This document shows, piece by piece, positions 1 through 7,939 of a stretch of 64,000 nucleotides of DNA. Source of the stretch: Stenotrophomonas maltophilia. Lineage in GTDB: Bacteria > Pseudomonadota > Gammaproteobacteria > Xanthomonadales > Xanthomonadaceae. Position 1 is the stretch's first letter; every line of letters begins with the position of its first letter. Under the pieces are notes generated by a model, which saw only the letters and a program-made list of their open reading frames with translations, was not told the origin of the DNA and did no database searches. The DNA lies in assembly GCF_001676385.1 (NCBI RefSeq), contig NZ_LYVJ01000001.1, positions 186,001-250,000 on the forward strand, written 5' to 3'. A program made the translations under genes and the position numbers.

Positions 1-651
1 ACGGTTGCGGCCTTCCTTCACCACGACGCGGAACCAGTCATGCGAGTCGGTGCCGCCGATGCGTTCGATCTCATCGAACTTGGCCGGGCCGTCTTCCAGC
101 GCGACGCCACGGGCGAGGCGGTCGACGATGGCGTCGGAGACCTTTTCCTGGCCCTCGGGGGCGCGCACGCGCACCACGTATTCGCGCTCGACCTCGAACG
201 ACGGGTGCATCATGGCGTTGGCCAGTTCGCCGTCGGTGGTGGCCAGCAGCAGGCCGGTGGTATTGATGTCCAGGCGGCCGATCGCGATCCAGCGCGCGCC
301 CTTCAGCGGCGGCAGCGACTCGAACACGGTCGGGCGGCCTTCGGGGTCTTCGCGGGTGGTGACTTCGCCTTCCGGCTTGTTGTAGACCAGCACGCGCGAC
401 GGCTCGGCCAGGGCGGTGGCGACGAAGCCGCGGCCGTCCAGCTCGATCCTGTCGCCGCTCTTGACCGACATGCCGGTCTGCGCGACTTCGCCATTGACCT
501 TGACCAGGCCCTCGGCGATGCGCTGCTCCAGCGCGCGGCGCGAGCCGAGGCCGGCCTGGGCCAGCACCTTGTGCAGGCGCTCTTCCAGCTTGAACTGTTC
601 GGAGGTGGCTTCGCGCTTGAGCGAAAGCTTGTTACGGGGGGTGTCACTCAT
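1..651 (-). CDS. rluB: 23S rRNA pseudouridine synthase RluB (3' end off window)
   Basis: Isomerises a uridine in helix 80 of 23S rRNA (U2605 in E. coli) to pseudouridine. The first 217 residues are present and the C-terminus lies beyond the left edge. An S4-like RNA-binding domain (about residues 20-70, with the stretch LAQAGLGSRR) is followed by the catalytic domain with GRLDINTTGLLL. The Asp at about 128 is the family nucleophile. The ATG at 651 overlaps the scpB stop by 8 bases, so translation is probably coupled. The gene order scpA-scpB-rluB is the usual one in gammaproteobacteria. Identification is secure. Confidence 0.95.
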   Translation of the reverse strand, partial: MSDTPRNKLSLKREATSEQFKLEERLHKVLAQAGLGSRRALEQRIAEGLVKVNGEVAQTGMSVKSGDRIELDGRGFVATALAEPSRVLVYNKPEGEVTTREDPEGRPTVFESLPPLKGARWIAIGRLDINTTGLLLATTDGELANAMMHPSFEVEREYVVRVRAPEGQEKVSDAIVDRLARGVALEDGPAKFDEIERIGGTDSHDWFRVVVKEGRNR

Positions 652-1519
652 CAGTTTTGCTCCGGCCGACGCTTTCAAGGTCGGCCTCTTGTTCGGAATC
701 GGCTTGGTCAACAGCCACGGTCGTCATCGCGACGGCGTTGTCTTCGCGTTCGTTCACTGGCACCGCGCGCTCGCCCGGCGCGGAATCGGGGTGCCCGTCA
801 TCGAAGGGCGAAGGTGCTTGCTCATTGGAGGCCGACGCAGGCGCTGCATCGGCGGAATCGGGGGTGTCACTGCCGGCCAGGCCGGCGTCATCGTTCGCGG
901 CAGCGCCATCGGCGCCGGCCGAGATGTCCGGACCCTCGGCACCGGCGACGGCCGGCGCATCGCGGTCCAGTGCCAGCTGCGGCTCCAGCTCGCCCAGGTC
1001 CTTCAGCTCCGACAACGGCGGCAGTTCGTCCAGCCGCTTCAGGCCGAAATAGTCCAGGAAGGCCTTGGTGGTGCCGAACAACGCCGGTTTGCCGGGCACA
1101 TCGCGGTGGCCGACCACGCGGATCCATTCACGCTCTTCCAGCGCCTGGATGATGTTGCTGCTGACCGCCACGCCGCGCACCTGCTCGATCTCGCCGCGGG
1201 TGATCGGCTGCCGGTAGGCGATCAGCGCCAGGGTTTCCAGGGTGGCACGCGTGTAGCGGGTCTTGCGTTCGGTCCACAGCCGGCTGATCCAGCCATGCAC
1301 CTCGCTGGTGACCTGATAGCGGAAACCGGAGGCAACCTCGACCAGCTCCACGCCGCGGCCTTCGCAGGCCTCGCGCAGGCGTTCCAGTGCGCGCTCGATG
1401 CTGCCGGGCGGCGCGGGTTCCTCTTCCGGGAACAGGTCTTTCAGCTGGGCCAGGGTGAGCGGCTGGCTGGACGCCAGCAGGGCACCTTCGACAATGCGGT
1501 TGATCAGCGATTGGTCCAT
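644..1519 (-). CDS. scpB: segregation and condensation protein ScpB
   Basis: Winged-helix kleisin-associated subunit that works with ScpA and Smc in chromosome condensation and segregation. The protein is 291 residues from MDQSLINRIVEGALL. The conserved core covers about residues 5-180 and includes TRATLETLALIAYRQPITRGEIEQVR and a second winged helix. After residue 190 there is a long low-complexity Asp/Ala-rich acidic tail of the sort common in xanthomonads. An upstream in-frame ATG at 1594 is rejected because the extra residues are translated from inside scpA. The gene lies 13 bases after scpA and overlaps rluB. Confidence 0.93.
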   Translation of the reverse strand: MDQSLINRIVEGALLASSQPLTLAQLKDLFPEEEPAPPGSIERALERLREACEGRGVELVEVASGFRYQVTSEVHGWISRLWTERKTRYTRATLETLALIAYRQPITRGEIEQVRGVAVSSNIIQALEEREWIRVVGHRDVPGKPALFGTTKAFLDYFGLKRLDELPPLSELKDLGELEPQLALDRDAPAVAGAEGPDISAGADGAAANDDAGLAGSDTPDSADAAPASASNEQAPSPFDDGHPDSAPGERAVPVNEREDNAVAMTTVAVDQADSEQEADLESVGRSKTDE

Positions 1520-1532
1520 CGGCAGGCAGCGC

Positions 1533-2438
1533 TCACTCGTTCTCGTTGGCGGCGTCGTTGTCGTCGAACTCGCTGCTGAACTGCAGCGGGGCATTGGTGT
1601 TGCCGGCCGCCAGCGACTTCACGTAGATCGGCGCCAGCGGTTCTTCCTGGACGATGTCCAGCAACTGTTCCTTGGCCAGTTCCAGCACCGCCAGGAAGGT
1701 GACCAGCACGCCCAGCTTGCCTTCTTCGGCGGTGAACAGGCTTTCAAAACGGTAGAACCTGCCATCTTCCATCCGGCCGAGCACTTCGCCCATGCGTTGC
1801 CGCACGCTCAGTGCTTCACGCTTGATGGCGTGGCCGCTGAACAGCTCCGCGCGCTTGAGCACGTCATGCAGCGCCAGCAGCATTTCCTTCAGGTCCACCG
1901 GCGGCGGTAGCTTCACCGTGGCGCGGTCGGGCATGAAGGCATGCGCCACCGTGGTGTCGCGGTCCAGGCGGGGCAGGGCATCGATGTCCTCGGCGGCCTG
2001 CTTGAAACGTTCGTACTCCTGCAGCCGGCGCACCAGTTCGGCGCGCGGGTCGGCTTCATCGCCTTCCTCGCTGACCGGGCGCGGCAGCAGCATGCGCGAC
2101 TTCACCTCGGCCAGGATCGCGGCCATCACCAGGTACTCGGCCGCCAGCTCGAAGCGCAGCTCACGCATCACCGTGATGTATTCCACGTACTGCCGGGTGA
2201 TCTCGGCCACGGGAATGTCCAGCACGTCCAGGTTCTGGCGGCGGATCAGGTACAGCAGCAGGTCCAGTGGGCCTTCGAAGGCATCCAGGATGACTTCCAG
2301 CGCGTCCGGTGGGATGTACAGGTCCTGCGGGATCTGCAGGACCGGCTGCCCATGCACCACGGCCAGCGGCATTTCCTGCTGCTGGGGGGCGGTTGGCCGG
2401 GTTGGCGGGTTCGCGTCGAGCGCGAGTTCGGAAGTCAT
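1533..2438 (-). CDS. scpA: segregation and condensation protein ScpA
   Basis: Kleisin of the Smc-ScpAB complex, 301 residues. After a non-conserved Pro/Gln-rich N-terminal tail of about 45 residues comes the family hallmark [18 protein letters not shown], then [12 protein letters not shown] and the ScpA helical domain. The C-terminal winged-helix region (about 215-280, [17 protein letters not shown]) binds Smc. The ATG at 2438 is the first gene start of the minus-strand operon scpA-scpB-rluB. No strong Shine-Dalgarno sequence is visible upstream, so the true start could be the internal methionine before PLAVVHG. Confidence 0.93.
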   Translation of the reverse strand: MTSELALDANPPTRPTAPQQQEMPLAVVHGQPVLQIPQDLYIPPDALEVILDAFEGPLDLLLYLIRRQNLDVLDIPVAEITRQYVEYITVMRELRFELAAEYLVMAAILAEVKSRMLLPRPVSEEGDEADPRAELVRRLQEYERFKQAAEDIDALPRLDRDTTVAHAFMPDRATVKLPPPVDLKEMLLALHDVLKRAELFSGHAIKREALSVRQRMGEVLGRMEDGRFYRFESLFTAEEGKLGVLVTFLAVLELAKEQLLDIVQEEPLAPIYVKSLAAGNTNAPLQFSSEFDDNDAANENE

Positions 2439-2809
2439 CTAATGGACATCAGGATTGCAACGGACCAGTCGCGGCGCCAGGTTCGCCGGGCCGACGCCAC
2501 GGCGCCCCAGGGCACCAGGCGCGCCGGGATCGGCGCGATTCCACACATATCAAACAGCAGGACGCGCCGCAGGGAACGGCAGCGACGGAACTACGGGGAG
2601 GTCGTCTACGTGGCCCGGTCGGGTGGTCCGGTTTGAAGCAGCGGGACGGTCGTCGGGGGCCGCGTTGGCCGCAAAAACCGACGGGCTGCTGCGTCCAGCC
2701 ACGTGCAATGGTCTCTAGGGTAAGCCTTTGCCCGGCCAGTGTCCAGCCGGGGCCGGCGCCAGCGGCGGATTGGCTAGAATCGGCGGACCCCGACAACGCA
2801 AGCGAGGAA
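2439..2809. other. intergenic gap between scpA and the YciI gene
   Basis: About 370 bases between divergent genes. I see no convincing coding frame, RNA gene or repeat. A TAGAAT hexamer at 2775-2780 could be the -10 of the plus-strand YciI-like gene, but I find no good -35 at the right distance. The segment must hold promoters for both operons. Confidence 0.5.
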
Positions 2810-3115
2810 ATGCCGGTGTGGTATGTGATCGAAGGGTATGACGGCCAGGATGTGCTGGCGCAGCGGCTGCAGGCCCGGCCGGAACACCTGGCACGCCTGC
2901 ATGCGCTGCGCGACGAGGGTCGCCTGCTGCTGGCCGGGCCGTGCCCGGCGGTGGACAGCGAAGACCCGGGCCCGGCCGGTTTCAGTGGTTCGGTGGTGAT
3001 TGCGCAGTTCGAGTCGCTGCCGCAGGCCCAGGCCTGGGCCGATGCCGACCCGTATGTGGCCGCCGGCGTCTACACCCATGTGCAGGTGCGGCCGTTCCGC
3101 AAGGTCCTGCCGTGA
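2810..3115 (+). CDS. YciI family protein
   Basis: A 101-residue cytoplasmic protein of the YciI/YCII (dimeric ferredoxin-like) family. Its biochemical role is unsettled; family members are linked to hydrolytic dehalogenation or small-molecule handling. Visible family features are the N-terminal VIEGYDGQD strand, [11 protein letters not shown] with the conserved His, the GRLLLAGP segment and DPYVAAGVY near the C-terminus. The ATG at 2810 follows GCGAGGA at a normal spacing. The stop overlaps the GTG start of the BolA gene (GTGA), a common xanthomonad arrangement that suggests co-translation. Confidence 0.88.
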   Translation: MPVWYVIEGYDGQDVLAQRLQARPEHLARLHALRDEGRLLLAGPCPAVDSEDPGPAGFSGSVVIAQFESLPQAQAWADADPYVAAGVYTHVQVRPFRKVLP

Positions 3116-3387
3116 GCGCGGAACGGATCGAGCGGATCCGTGATGCGCTGCAGCAGGCACTGGCCCCCAGCGTGCTCGAGATCGAGGATGACAGCCATCG
3201 CCACGCCGGTCATGCCGGTGCGCGTGATGGCCGCGGCCATTTCAACGTGCATGTGGTCAGTGAACGCTTCGCCGGGATGGCCCCGCTGGCCCGGCATCGC
3301 GCGGTCTACGCCGCACTGGGGGCGATGATGGAGACCGATATCCACGCGCTGTCCATCCGCGCGCAGACCCCGTCAGAACAGGGCTGA
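3112..3387 (+). CDS. BolA family protein
   Basis: A 91-residue BolA/IbaG-type protein. These pair with monothiol glutaredoxins in iron-sulfur handling and redox or stress signalling. The sequence shows the BolA fold: an N-terminal helix ([11 protein letters not shown]), then [12 protein letters not shown], and [27 protein letters not shown] with the conserved His residues and the FxG-x-RH block. It starts at a GTG that overlaps the YciI stop codon. No terminator is obvious before the LacI gene. Confidence 0.92.
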   Translation: MSAERIERIRDALQQALAPSVLEIEDDSHRHAGHAGARDGRGHFNVHVVSERFAGMAPLARHRAVYAALGAMMETDIHALSIRAQTPSEQG

Positions 3388-3479
3388 GCCCTTGTCCCAC
3401 ACTGTCCTGGCGGGTCCTTCATGGGCCTCGCCACGGACAGGTTTTCATGTCCATTTCGGGACATTCGCCTAACGGACTG

Positions 3480-3509
3480 TTTACAAGGCCAGATGGAAAC
3501 GCTTACATT
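3480..3509 (+). promoter_or_regulatory. promoter and LacI-type operator of the regulator gene
   Basis: TTTACA (3480-3485) and TACATT (3504-3509), 18 bases apart, make a plausible sigma-70 promoter. The 14-mer TGGAAACGCTTACA at 3494-3507 lies over the -10 element. Its reverse complement, TGTAAGCGTTTCCA, matches the LacI/GalR palindrome TGNAARCGNTTNCA at every fixed position. This position fits autorepression by the product of the gene that starts at 3552. Confidence 0.65.
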
Positions 3510-3551
3510 CCGCGCCAATGCTGGTAGGTCCAAGCCGTGGAGGGCGGCTTC

Positions 3552-4574
3552 GTGAACAAGGCAGCTATCACAATCAAGGATGTCGCCCGCGAAGCCAAGG
3601 TCTCGGTGGCCACGGTGTCGCGCGCGCTCAACGGGCATGAAAATGTCGCCGAACCGGTCCGCCAGCTCGTGCTGGAGGTGGCCGCGCGGCTGCGTTACAC
3701 CCCGCACGCCGCCGCCCGCAGCCTGAGCAGCCGGCGTACCAATACGGTGGGCGTGGTGCTGCCTGACCTTTACGGCGAGTTCTTCTCCGAGCTGATGCGT
3801 GGCATCGACGGGGTCGCCCGTCGCCGCCGCCAGCATCTGCTGGTGTCCAGCTACCACGGTGACCAGGAGCAGCAGGGCGCCGCCCTGCGCGCCATGCGCG
3901 GCCGCGTCGACGGCCTGCTGGTGCTCTCGCCCTACGCCGAGAGCCCGGGTTTCCTGACCGACAACCTGCCGCAGTCGTTGCCGACGGTGTTGATCAACAC
4001 CTATCTGCCCGGGCAGGACCACCCGGTGCTGAGCATCGACGACCACGCGGGTGCGATGGCGATGACCCGCCACCTGCTTGATGCCGGCCATCGCCGCATC
4101 GCTTTCATTTCTGGCCCGGACCTCAACTTTGACGCGCGCGAGCGCCTGCGCGGCTTCCGTGACGCGCTGGCGGCTTTTGGCAATGGCGTTGAAGGTATCG
4201 AGCTGCCCGGTGATTTCGACGAAGCTTCCGGCCACCGCGCCGGTCAGGAGTTGCTGGCAGCCGGCACGCTGCCCGATGCCGTATTCGCCGCCAACGACAT
4301 GATGGCCCTCGGTTGCCTCTATGCCTTTACCCAGGCCGGCGTCCGTGTTCCATCCGATGTCGCACTGGCGGGGTTTGATGACATTCCGCTTGCACGTTTT
4401 GTCCACCCGTCGTTAACCACCATGCAGGTCAGCATCGCGGAACTGGGCGACCGCGCGATGACGCGCCTGATGCAGTTGATGGACGGCACCTCCACGGATG
4501 GGGCAGGGGACAAGCAGACCCTGGTTCCCCGCTTGATAGTTCGCGATTCCACCACTCCGCCATCCGGCCGTTGA
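3552..4574 (+). CDS. LacI family transcriptional regulator
   Basis: A 340-residue sugar-responsive repressor. The N-terminal helix-turn-helix is TIKDVAREAKVSVATVSRALNGH (about residues 7-29), followed by the hinge helix (AAARSLSSRRTNTVGVVLPD). A periplasmic-binding-protein-like sensor domain fills the rest, ending with the typical VALAGFDDIPLARFVHPSLTT. I chose the GTG at 3552 because GGAGGG at 3539-3544 is well placed for it; a GTG at 3537 is also open. The gene directly precedes the TonB-dependent receptor. It probably controls the whole downstream carbohydrate locus, given the three operator-like palindromes at 3494, 4618 and 7873. Confidence 0.92.
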   Translation: MNKAAITIKDVAREAKVSVATVSRALNGHENVAEPVRQLVLEVAARLRYTPHAAARSLSSRRTNTVGVVLPDLYGEFFSELMRGIDGVARRRRQHLLVSSYHGDQEQQGAALRAMRGRVDGLLVLSPYAESPGFLTDNLPQSLPTVLINTYLPGQDHPVLSIDDHAGAMAMTRHLLDAGHRRIAFISGPDLNFDARERLRGFRDALAAFGNGVEGIELPGDFDEASGHRAGQELLAAGTLPDAVFAANDMMALGCLYAFTQAGVRVPSDVALAGFDDIPLARFVHPSLTTMQVSIAELGDRAMTRLMQLMDGTSTDGAGDKQTLVPRLIVRDSTTPPSGR

Positions 4575-4612
4575 AGCCAGAGGCGTTCCTTCCTTTCTTG
4601 ACTGATCGCAGG

Positions 4613-4631
4613 AACCGCGCAAGCGGTTACC
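4613..4631 (+). promoter_or_regulatory. operator-like palindrome and hairpin before the receptor gene
   Basis: CGCAAGCGGTTACC (4618-4631) keeps the full AARCGNTT core of the LacI-type site but differs at both outer bases. It overlaps a perfect hairpin AACCGC-GCAA-GCGGTT (4613-4628). It lies about 20 bases upstream of the receptor start, so it could act as an operator or as an RNA structure near the ribosome site. Confidence 0.4.
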
Positions 4632-4651
4632 GCCACCCGGAGATTGAGTTG

Positions 4652-7600
4652 ATGATGCATACCACCTTCCGCACGCCGGCGCGCCGGCTGCTGAGCACCG
4701 CACTGGTCAGCTGCCTGATGCTGGCCGCCGCCCCGAACGTCATGGCGCAGTCGGCCAATGCCAGCCTGCGCGGCCAGGTGTCCGGCGCCCAGGCCGGCGC
4801 CGAAGTCACCGCCACCAACGTCGCCACCGGCACCGTCCGCCGCGGCACCGTCCGTGCCGATGGCAGCTACTCGCTGATGGGCCTGGACCCGGGCACCTAC
4901 GACGTGGTCGCCAACGGCCAGTCGCAGAAGGTCACCGTCACCGTGGCTTCGACCGCCACCCTCAACTTTGCCGGTGCTGCCAGCAGCACGCCGGGTGCGA
5001 CCGCGGCCACCAACCTGGACACCGTCAACGTCGTTGCGCCGACCCTGTTGCAGGAAGTGCGTACGTCGGAAGTCGGCAAGACCGTCAGCCTGCAGCAGAT
5101 CCAGACCACCCCGCAGGTCTCGCGCAACTTCCTGGAGTTCGCCGACGCGGTGCCGGGCATGATCTTCACCCGTGATGCCAAGGGCAACACCTCGCTGCGC
5201 GGCGGCGCCACCAATGCCGACGGCACCAACGTCTACATCGACGGCGTGGGCCAGAAGAGCTACGTCAAGGGCGGCGGCGTGGCCGGCCAGTCCGGCAGCG
5301 CCGGCAACCCGTTCCCGCAGCTGGCCATCGGTGAGTACAAGGTCATCACTGGCAACTACAAGGCTGAGTACGGCCAGGTGTCCAGCGCCGCCGTCACTGC
5401 CGCCACCAAGTCGGGTACCAACGAGTTCAAGGGTGAAGCGTTCTACCGCTACACCGATGAAGACATGCGCGCCATGACTCCGGCCGAACGCCAGCCGAAC
5501 AAGTCGAAGATGGTCTCGGCCGAGAAGGAGTACGGCTTCGCGCTGGGTGGCCCGATCATCCAGGACAAGGCCCACTTCTTCGTCACCTATGAGGCCAAGC
5601 GCTTCGATTTGCCGGTCACCATCGCTCCGCATGGCGCAGTGACCAGCAAGGTCGACCGCGTGCCGGCCGATGCGCAGGCCGGCCTCGGCCCGGCCAGTCA
5701 GCCGTTCCAGCAGGACCTGATCTTCGGCAAGATCGACTTCGAGCCGACCGACAATGATCGCCTGGAGCTGACCTTCCAGGACCGTGACGAAACCCAGCAG
5801 CAGTTCTCGGACCAGACCGCGCCGATGCACGGCAAGGAAACCAAGAACACCGACCGTCGTTACGCGCTGCGCTGGAACCACAGCGGTGAGCGTTATTACA
5901 ACGAGTTGATGGTCACTCATGAGGATTCGTTCAACAATCCCAAGCCGCTGAGCCTGGGCAACGGCTTCAACTACACCGCGCCGGATGGCGCCAACGAAGA
6001 ACGTCCGATCGTCTCGATCGGCGGCTCCTCGGCGATGTCGTCACAGGTAAAGGGCCAGAAGGGCTGGTCGATCGAAGACAACCTGACCCTGGACGGCATC
6101 CAGTGGGCTGGCGACCACACCATCAAGATGGGGGCAAAGTACAAGCAGATCGACCTGTATGCCTCCGATGCGGCGCAGATCAATCCGCAGTTCTACTACA
6201 CGGTCGACAATCCGACCTTCCCGGACAGCATCCCGTACAAGGCACAGTTCGTGAAGCCGGTCACCGGCGTGTCCGGGGTGTCCGGTGAAGTGCGCTCGAA
6301 GGTCAAGCAGATCGGCCTGTTCATCCAGGACGACTGGCAGGTCAACGATCATCTGCAGTTGAATCTCGGCCTGCGCTGGGACTACGAAAAGAATCCGGCC
6401 TACCTGGACTTCGTGACCCCGCCGGAAGTGGTCAATGCGCTGTTCGCGCAGGACCCGCGCGCCGCGGCTGGCCAGAGCTATGCCGATACGCTGGCGCTGA
6501 GTGGCCTGAACATCAACGACTACATCAGCAACGGTCACAACCGCAAGGCCTTCAAGGATGCCTGGCAGCCGCGCCTGGGCTTCTCGTATGATATCAATGC
6601 CGACGAGCAGCACGTGATCCACGGTGGTGCCGGCCGTTCCTACGACCGCGATCTGTTTGATTATCTGCAGCTGGAAACCACCAAGCTCGCTCTGCCGCAG
6701 CCGACCATCTACTTCCGCGATCCGGCCACAGGCCAGTGCTTCCAGGGCAACGCTGCCTGTTATGACTGGAACCCGAACCTGCTCAACGGCATCGGCAACC
6801 TGCAGAGCCTGGTCGGTTCGACCAGCAATGCCGGCTTGGAGGTCGATCTGCTGAACAACAACCTGAAGGTGCCTTACGCCGACCAGTTCAGCCTGGGCAT
6901 GAGCAACCAGATCGGCGAGTGGCTGACCGACGCCACCATTTCGCGCACCCTGACCTACGATGGCTTCGCCTTCACTCTGGGTAACCGCTACCCGACGGGC
7001 AACTTCTTCGATGACCCGCGCCTGTGTGGCGCCACCAAGCCGGGCCTGGGCCAGGCCTGGAGCTGCAACGTACCGGGCTTCGGCAGCCTGATCATCGGCC
7101 AGCAGGGCATCAAGACCCGCGCCACCCAGGTCCTGCTGTCGGCGCAGAAGCCGTTCACGAAGGAAAGCGGATGGGGTACCTCGATCGCCTATACCTGGAC
7201 CACCGCCCGCCACAACCGCGACATCAACGAGCACTACGCGTTTGACCGCGGCGTGATCGGTGACTACCCGACCATCCGCTCCAACGGCGCGCCGCGCCAC
7301 CGCCTGGTGGTGACCGGTTCGTACGCGGGCTTCTGGGGCATCACCTTCGGTGGCAAGATCACCCTGGCCACCCCGACCGCGATCAATGACTGGTACGGCG
7401 TACCGCAGGCCAATGGCTACGATCTGCCGACCCCGATGGCGGCAGTTCCGGGTGGCAACGGCAAGTTCCTGGTGGGTGGCAAGATCTTCGGCTACCGTTC
7501 GGTCGATCTGCAGGCCACCAAGACGTTCAAGATGCCGGGCGATACCGAGCTGTACGCGCGTATCGACATCATCAACGTGTTCAACTTCGACAACTTCTCG

Positions 7601-7708
7601 AACTACAACTACTACAAGAACGGCAAGCTGACCGCGAGCTACAACGAGACCGGCGACATCGTCGGCACGCCGCGCCAGGTCAAGGCCGAAGTGGGCTTCC
7701 GCTTCTAA
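4652..7708 (+). CDS. TonB-dependent receptor, Oar-like with carboxypeptidase-regulatory domain
   Basis: Outer-membrane active transporter of 1018 residues. A Sec signal peptide ending in NVMAQ is followed by a carboxypeptidase-regulatory-like beta-sandwich (about 35-110). The plug domain (about 130-260) includes LRGG and VYIDGVGQ. The long 22-stranded barrel ends in the classic outer-membrane signature VKAEVGFRF. This Oar-like class in xanthomonads commonly takes up carbohydrates. The ATG at 4652 has GGAG at 4639-4642; the next codon is also ATG. Its place between the LacI gene and a glycan-active lipoprotein points to oligosaccharide import rather than iron uptake (inference). Confidence 0.93.
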   Translation: MMHTTFRTPARRLLSTALVSCLMLAAAPNVMAQSANASLRGQVSGAQAGAEVTATNVATGTVRRGTVRADGSYSLMGLDPGTYDVVANGQSQKVTVTVASTATLNFAGAASSTPGATAATNLDTVNVVAPTLLQEVRTSEVGKTVSLQQIQTTPQVSRNFLEFADAVPGMIFTRDAKGNTSLRGGATNADGTNVYIDGVGQKSYVKGGGVAGQSGSAGNPFPQLAIGEYKVITGNYKAEYGQVSSAAVTAATKSGTNEFKGEAFYRYTDEDMRAMTPAERQPNKSKMVSAEKEYGFALGGPIIQDKAHFFVTYEAKRFDLPVTIAPHGAVTSKVDRVPADAQAGLGPASQPFQQDLIFGKIDFEPTDNDRLELTFQDRDETQQQFSDQTAPMHGKETKNTDRRYALRWNHSGERYYNELMVTHEDSFNNPKPLSLGNGFNYTAPDGANEERPIVSIGGSSAMSSQVKGQKGWSIEDNLTLDGIQWAGDHTIKMGAKYKQIDLYASDAAQINPQFYYTVDNPTFPDSIPYKAQFVKPVTGVSGVSGEVRSKVKQIGLFIQDDWQVNDHLQLNLGLRWDYEKNPAYLDFVTPPEVVNALFAQDPRAAAGQSYADTLALSGLNINDYISNGHNRKAFKDAWQPRLGFSYDINADEQHVIHGGAGRSYDRDLFDYLQLETTKLALPQPTIYFRDPATGQCFQGNAACYDWNPNLLNGIGNLQSLVGSTSNAGLEVDLLNNNLKVPYADQFSLGMSNQIGEWLTDATISRTLTYDGFAFTLGNRYPTGNFFDDPRLCGATKPGLGQAWSCNVPGFGSLIIGQQGIKTRATQVLLSAQKPFTKESGWGTSIAYTWTTARHNRDINEHYAFDRGVIGDYPTIRSNGAPRHRLVVTGSYAGFWGITFGGKITLATPTAINDWYGVPQANGYDLPTPMAAVPGGNGKFLVGGKIFGYRSVDLQATKTFKMPGDTELYARIDIINVFNFDNFSNYNYYKNGKLTASYNETGDIVGTPRQVKAEVGFRF

Positions 7709-7731
7709 GCGGGCAGGGCTGATGCAGTACC

Positions 7732-7761
7732 CCGATGCCGCCGGCCCGCCGGCGGCATCGG
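7732..7761 (+). terminator. stable hairpin after the receptor gene
   Basis: A perfect 14-bp inverted repeat, CCGATGCCGCCGGC with its complement, starts 24 bases after the receptor stop. There is no T-tract, so it may be a Rho-dependent or processing and stability structure rather than a simple intrinsic terminator. Confidence 0.5.
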
Positions 7762-7872
7762 TCAATGCAAGACGCAATGGCCGGCCCCGCCGGTCCATTG
7801 CACAGGGAACCGCTGCCGGGCAATGATCGCGGTGTCAGGCCACGTTTTTCGTGGTTTTTTAAGAGCGCGCCT

Positions 7873-7886
7873 TGTAAACGATTTCA
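7873..7886 (+). promoter_or_regulatory. LacI-type operator upstream of the glycosidase/ABC operon
   Basis: TGTAAACGATTTCA matches TGNAARCGNTTNCA at every fixed position and closely resembles the site before the LacI gene (TGTAAGCGTTTCCA). It lies 54 bases before the ATG of the GH144-like gene. I could not place a convincing -35/-10 pair around it. Confidence 0.62.
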
Positions 7887-7939
7887 GATCATTGGACGTT
7901 ATGCTTTCCCATCGATCAGTCCACCGGAGGAACCGCGCC

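Noticed and set aside
7892..7905. Promoter hexamers TTGGAC and TATGCT before the GH144 gene
   Set aside because: The spacing between candidate -35 and -10 boxes does not fit; only the operator-like palindrome is supported.
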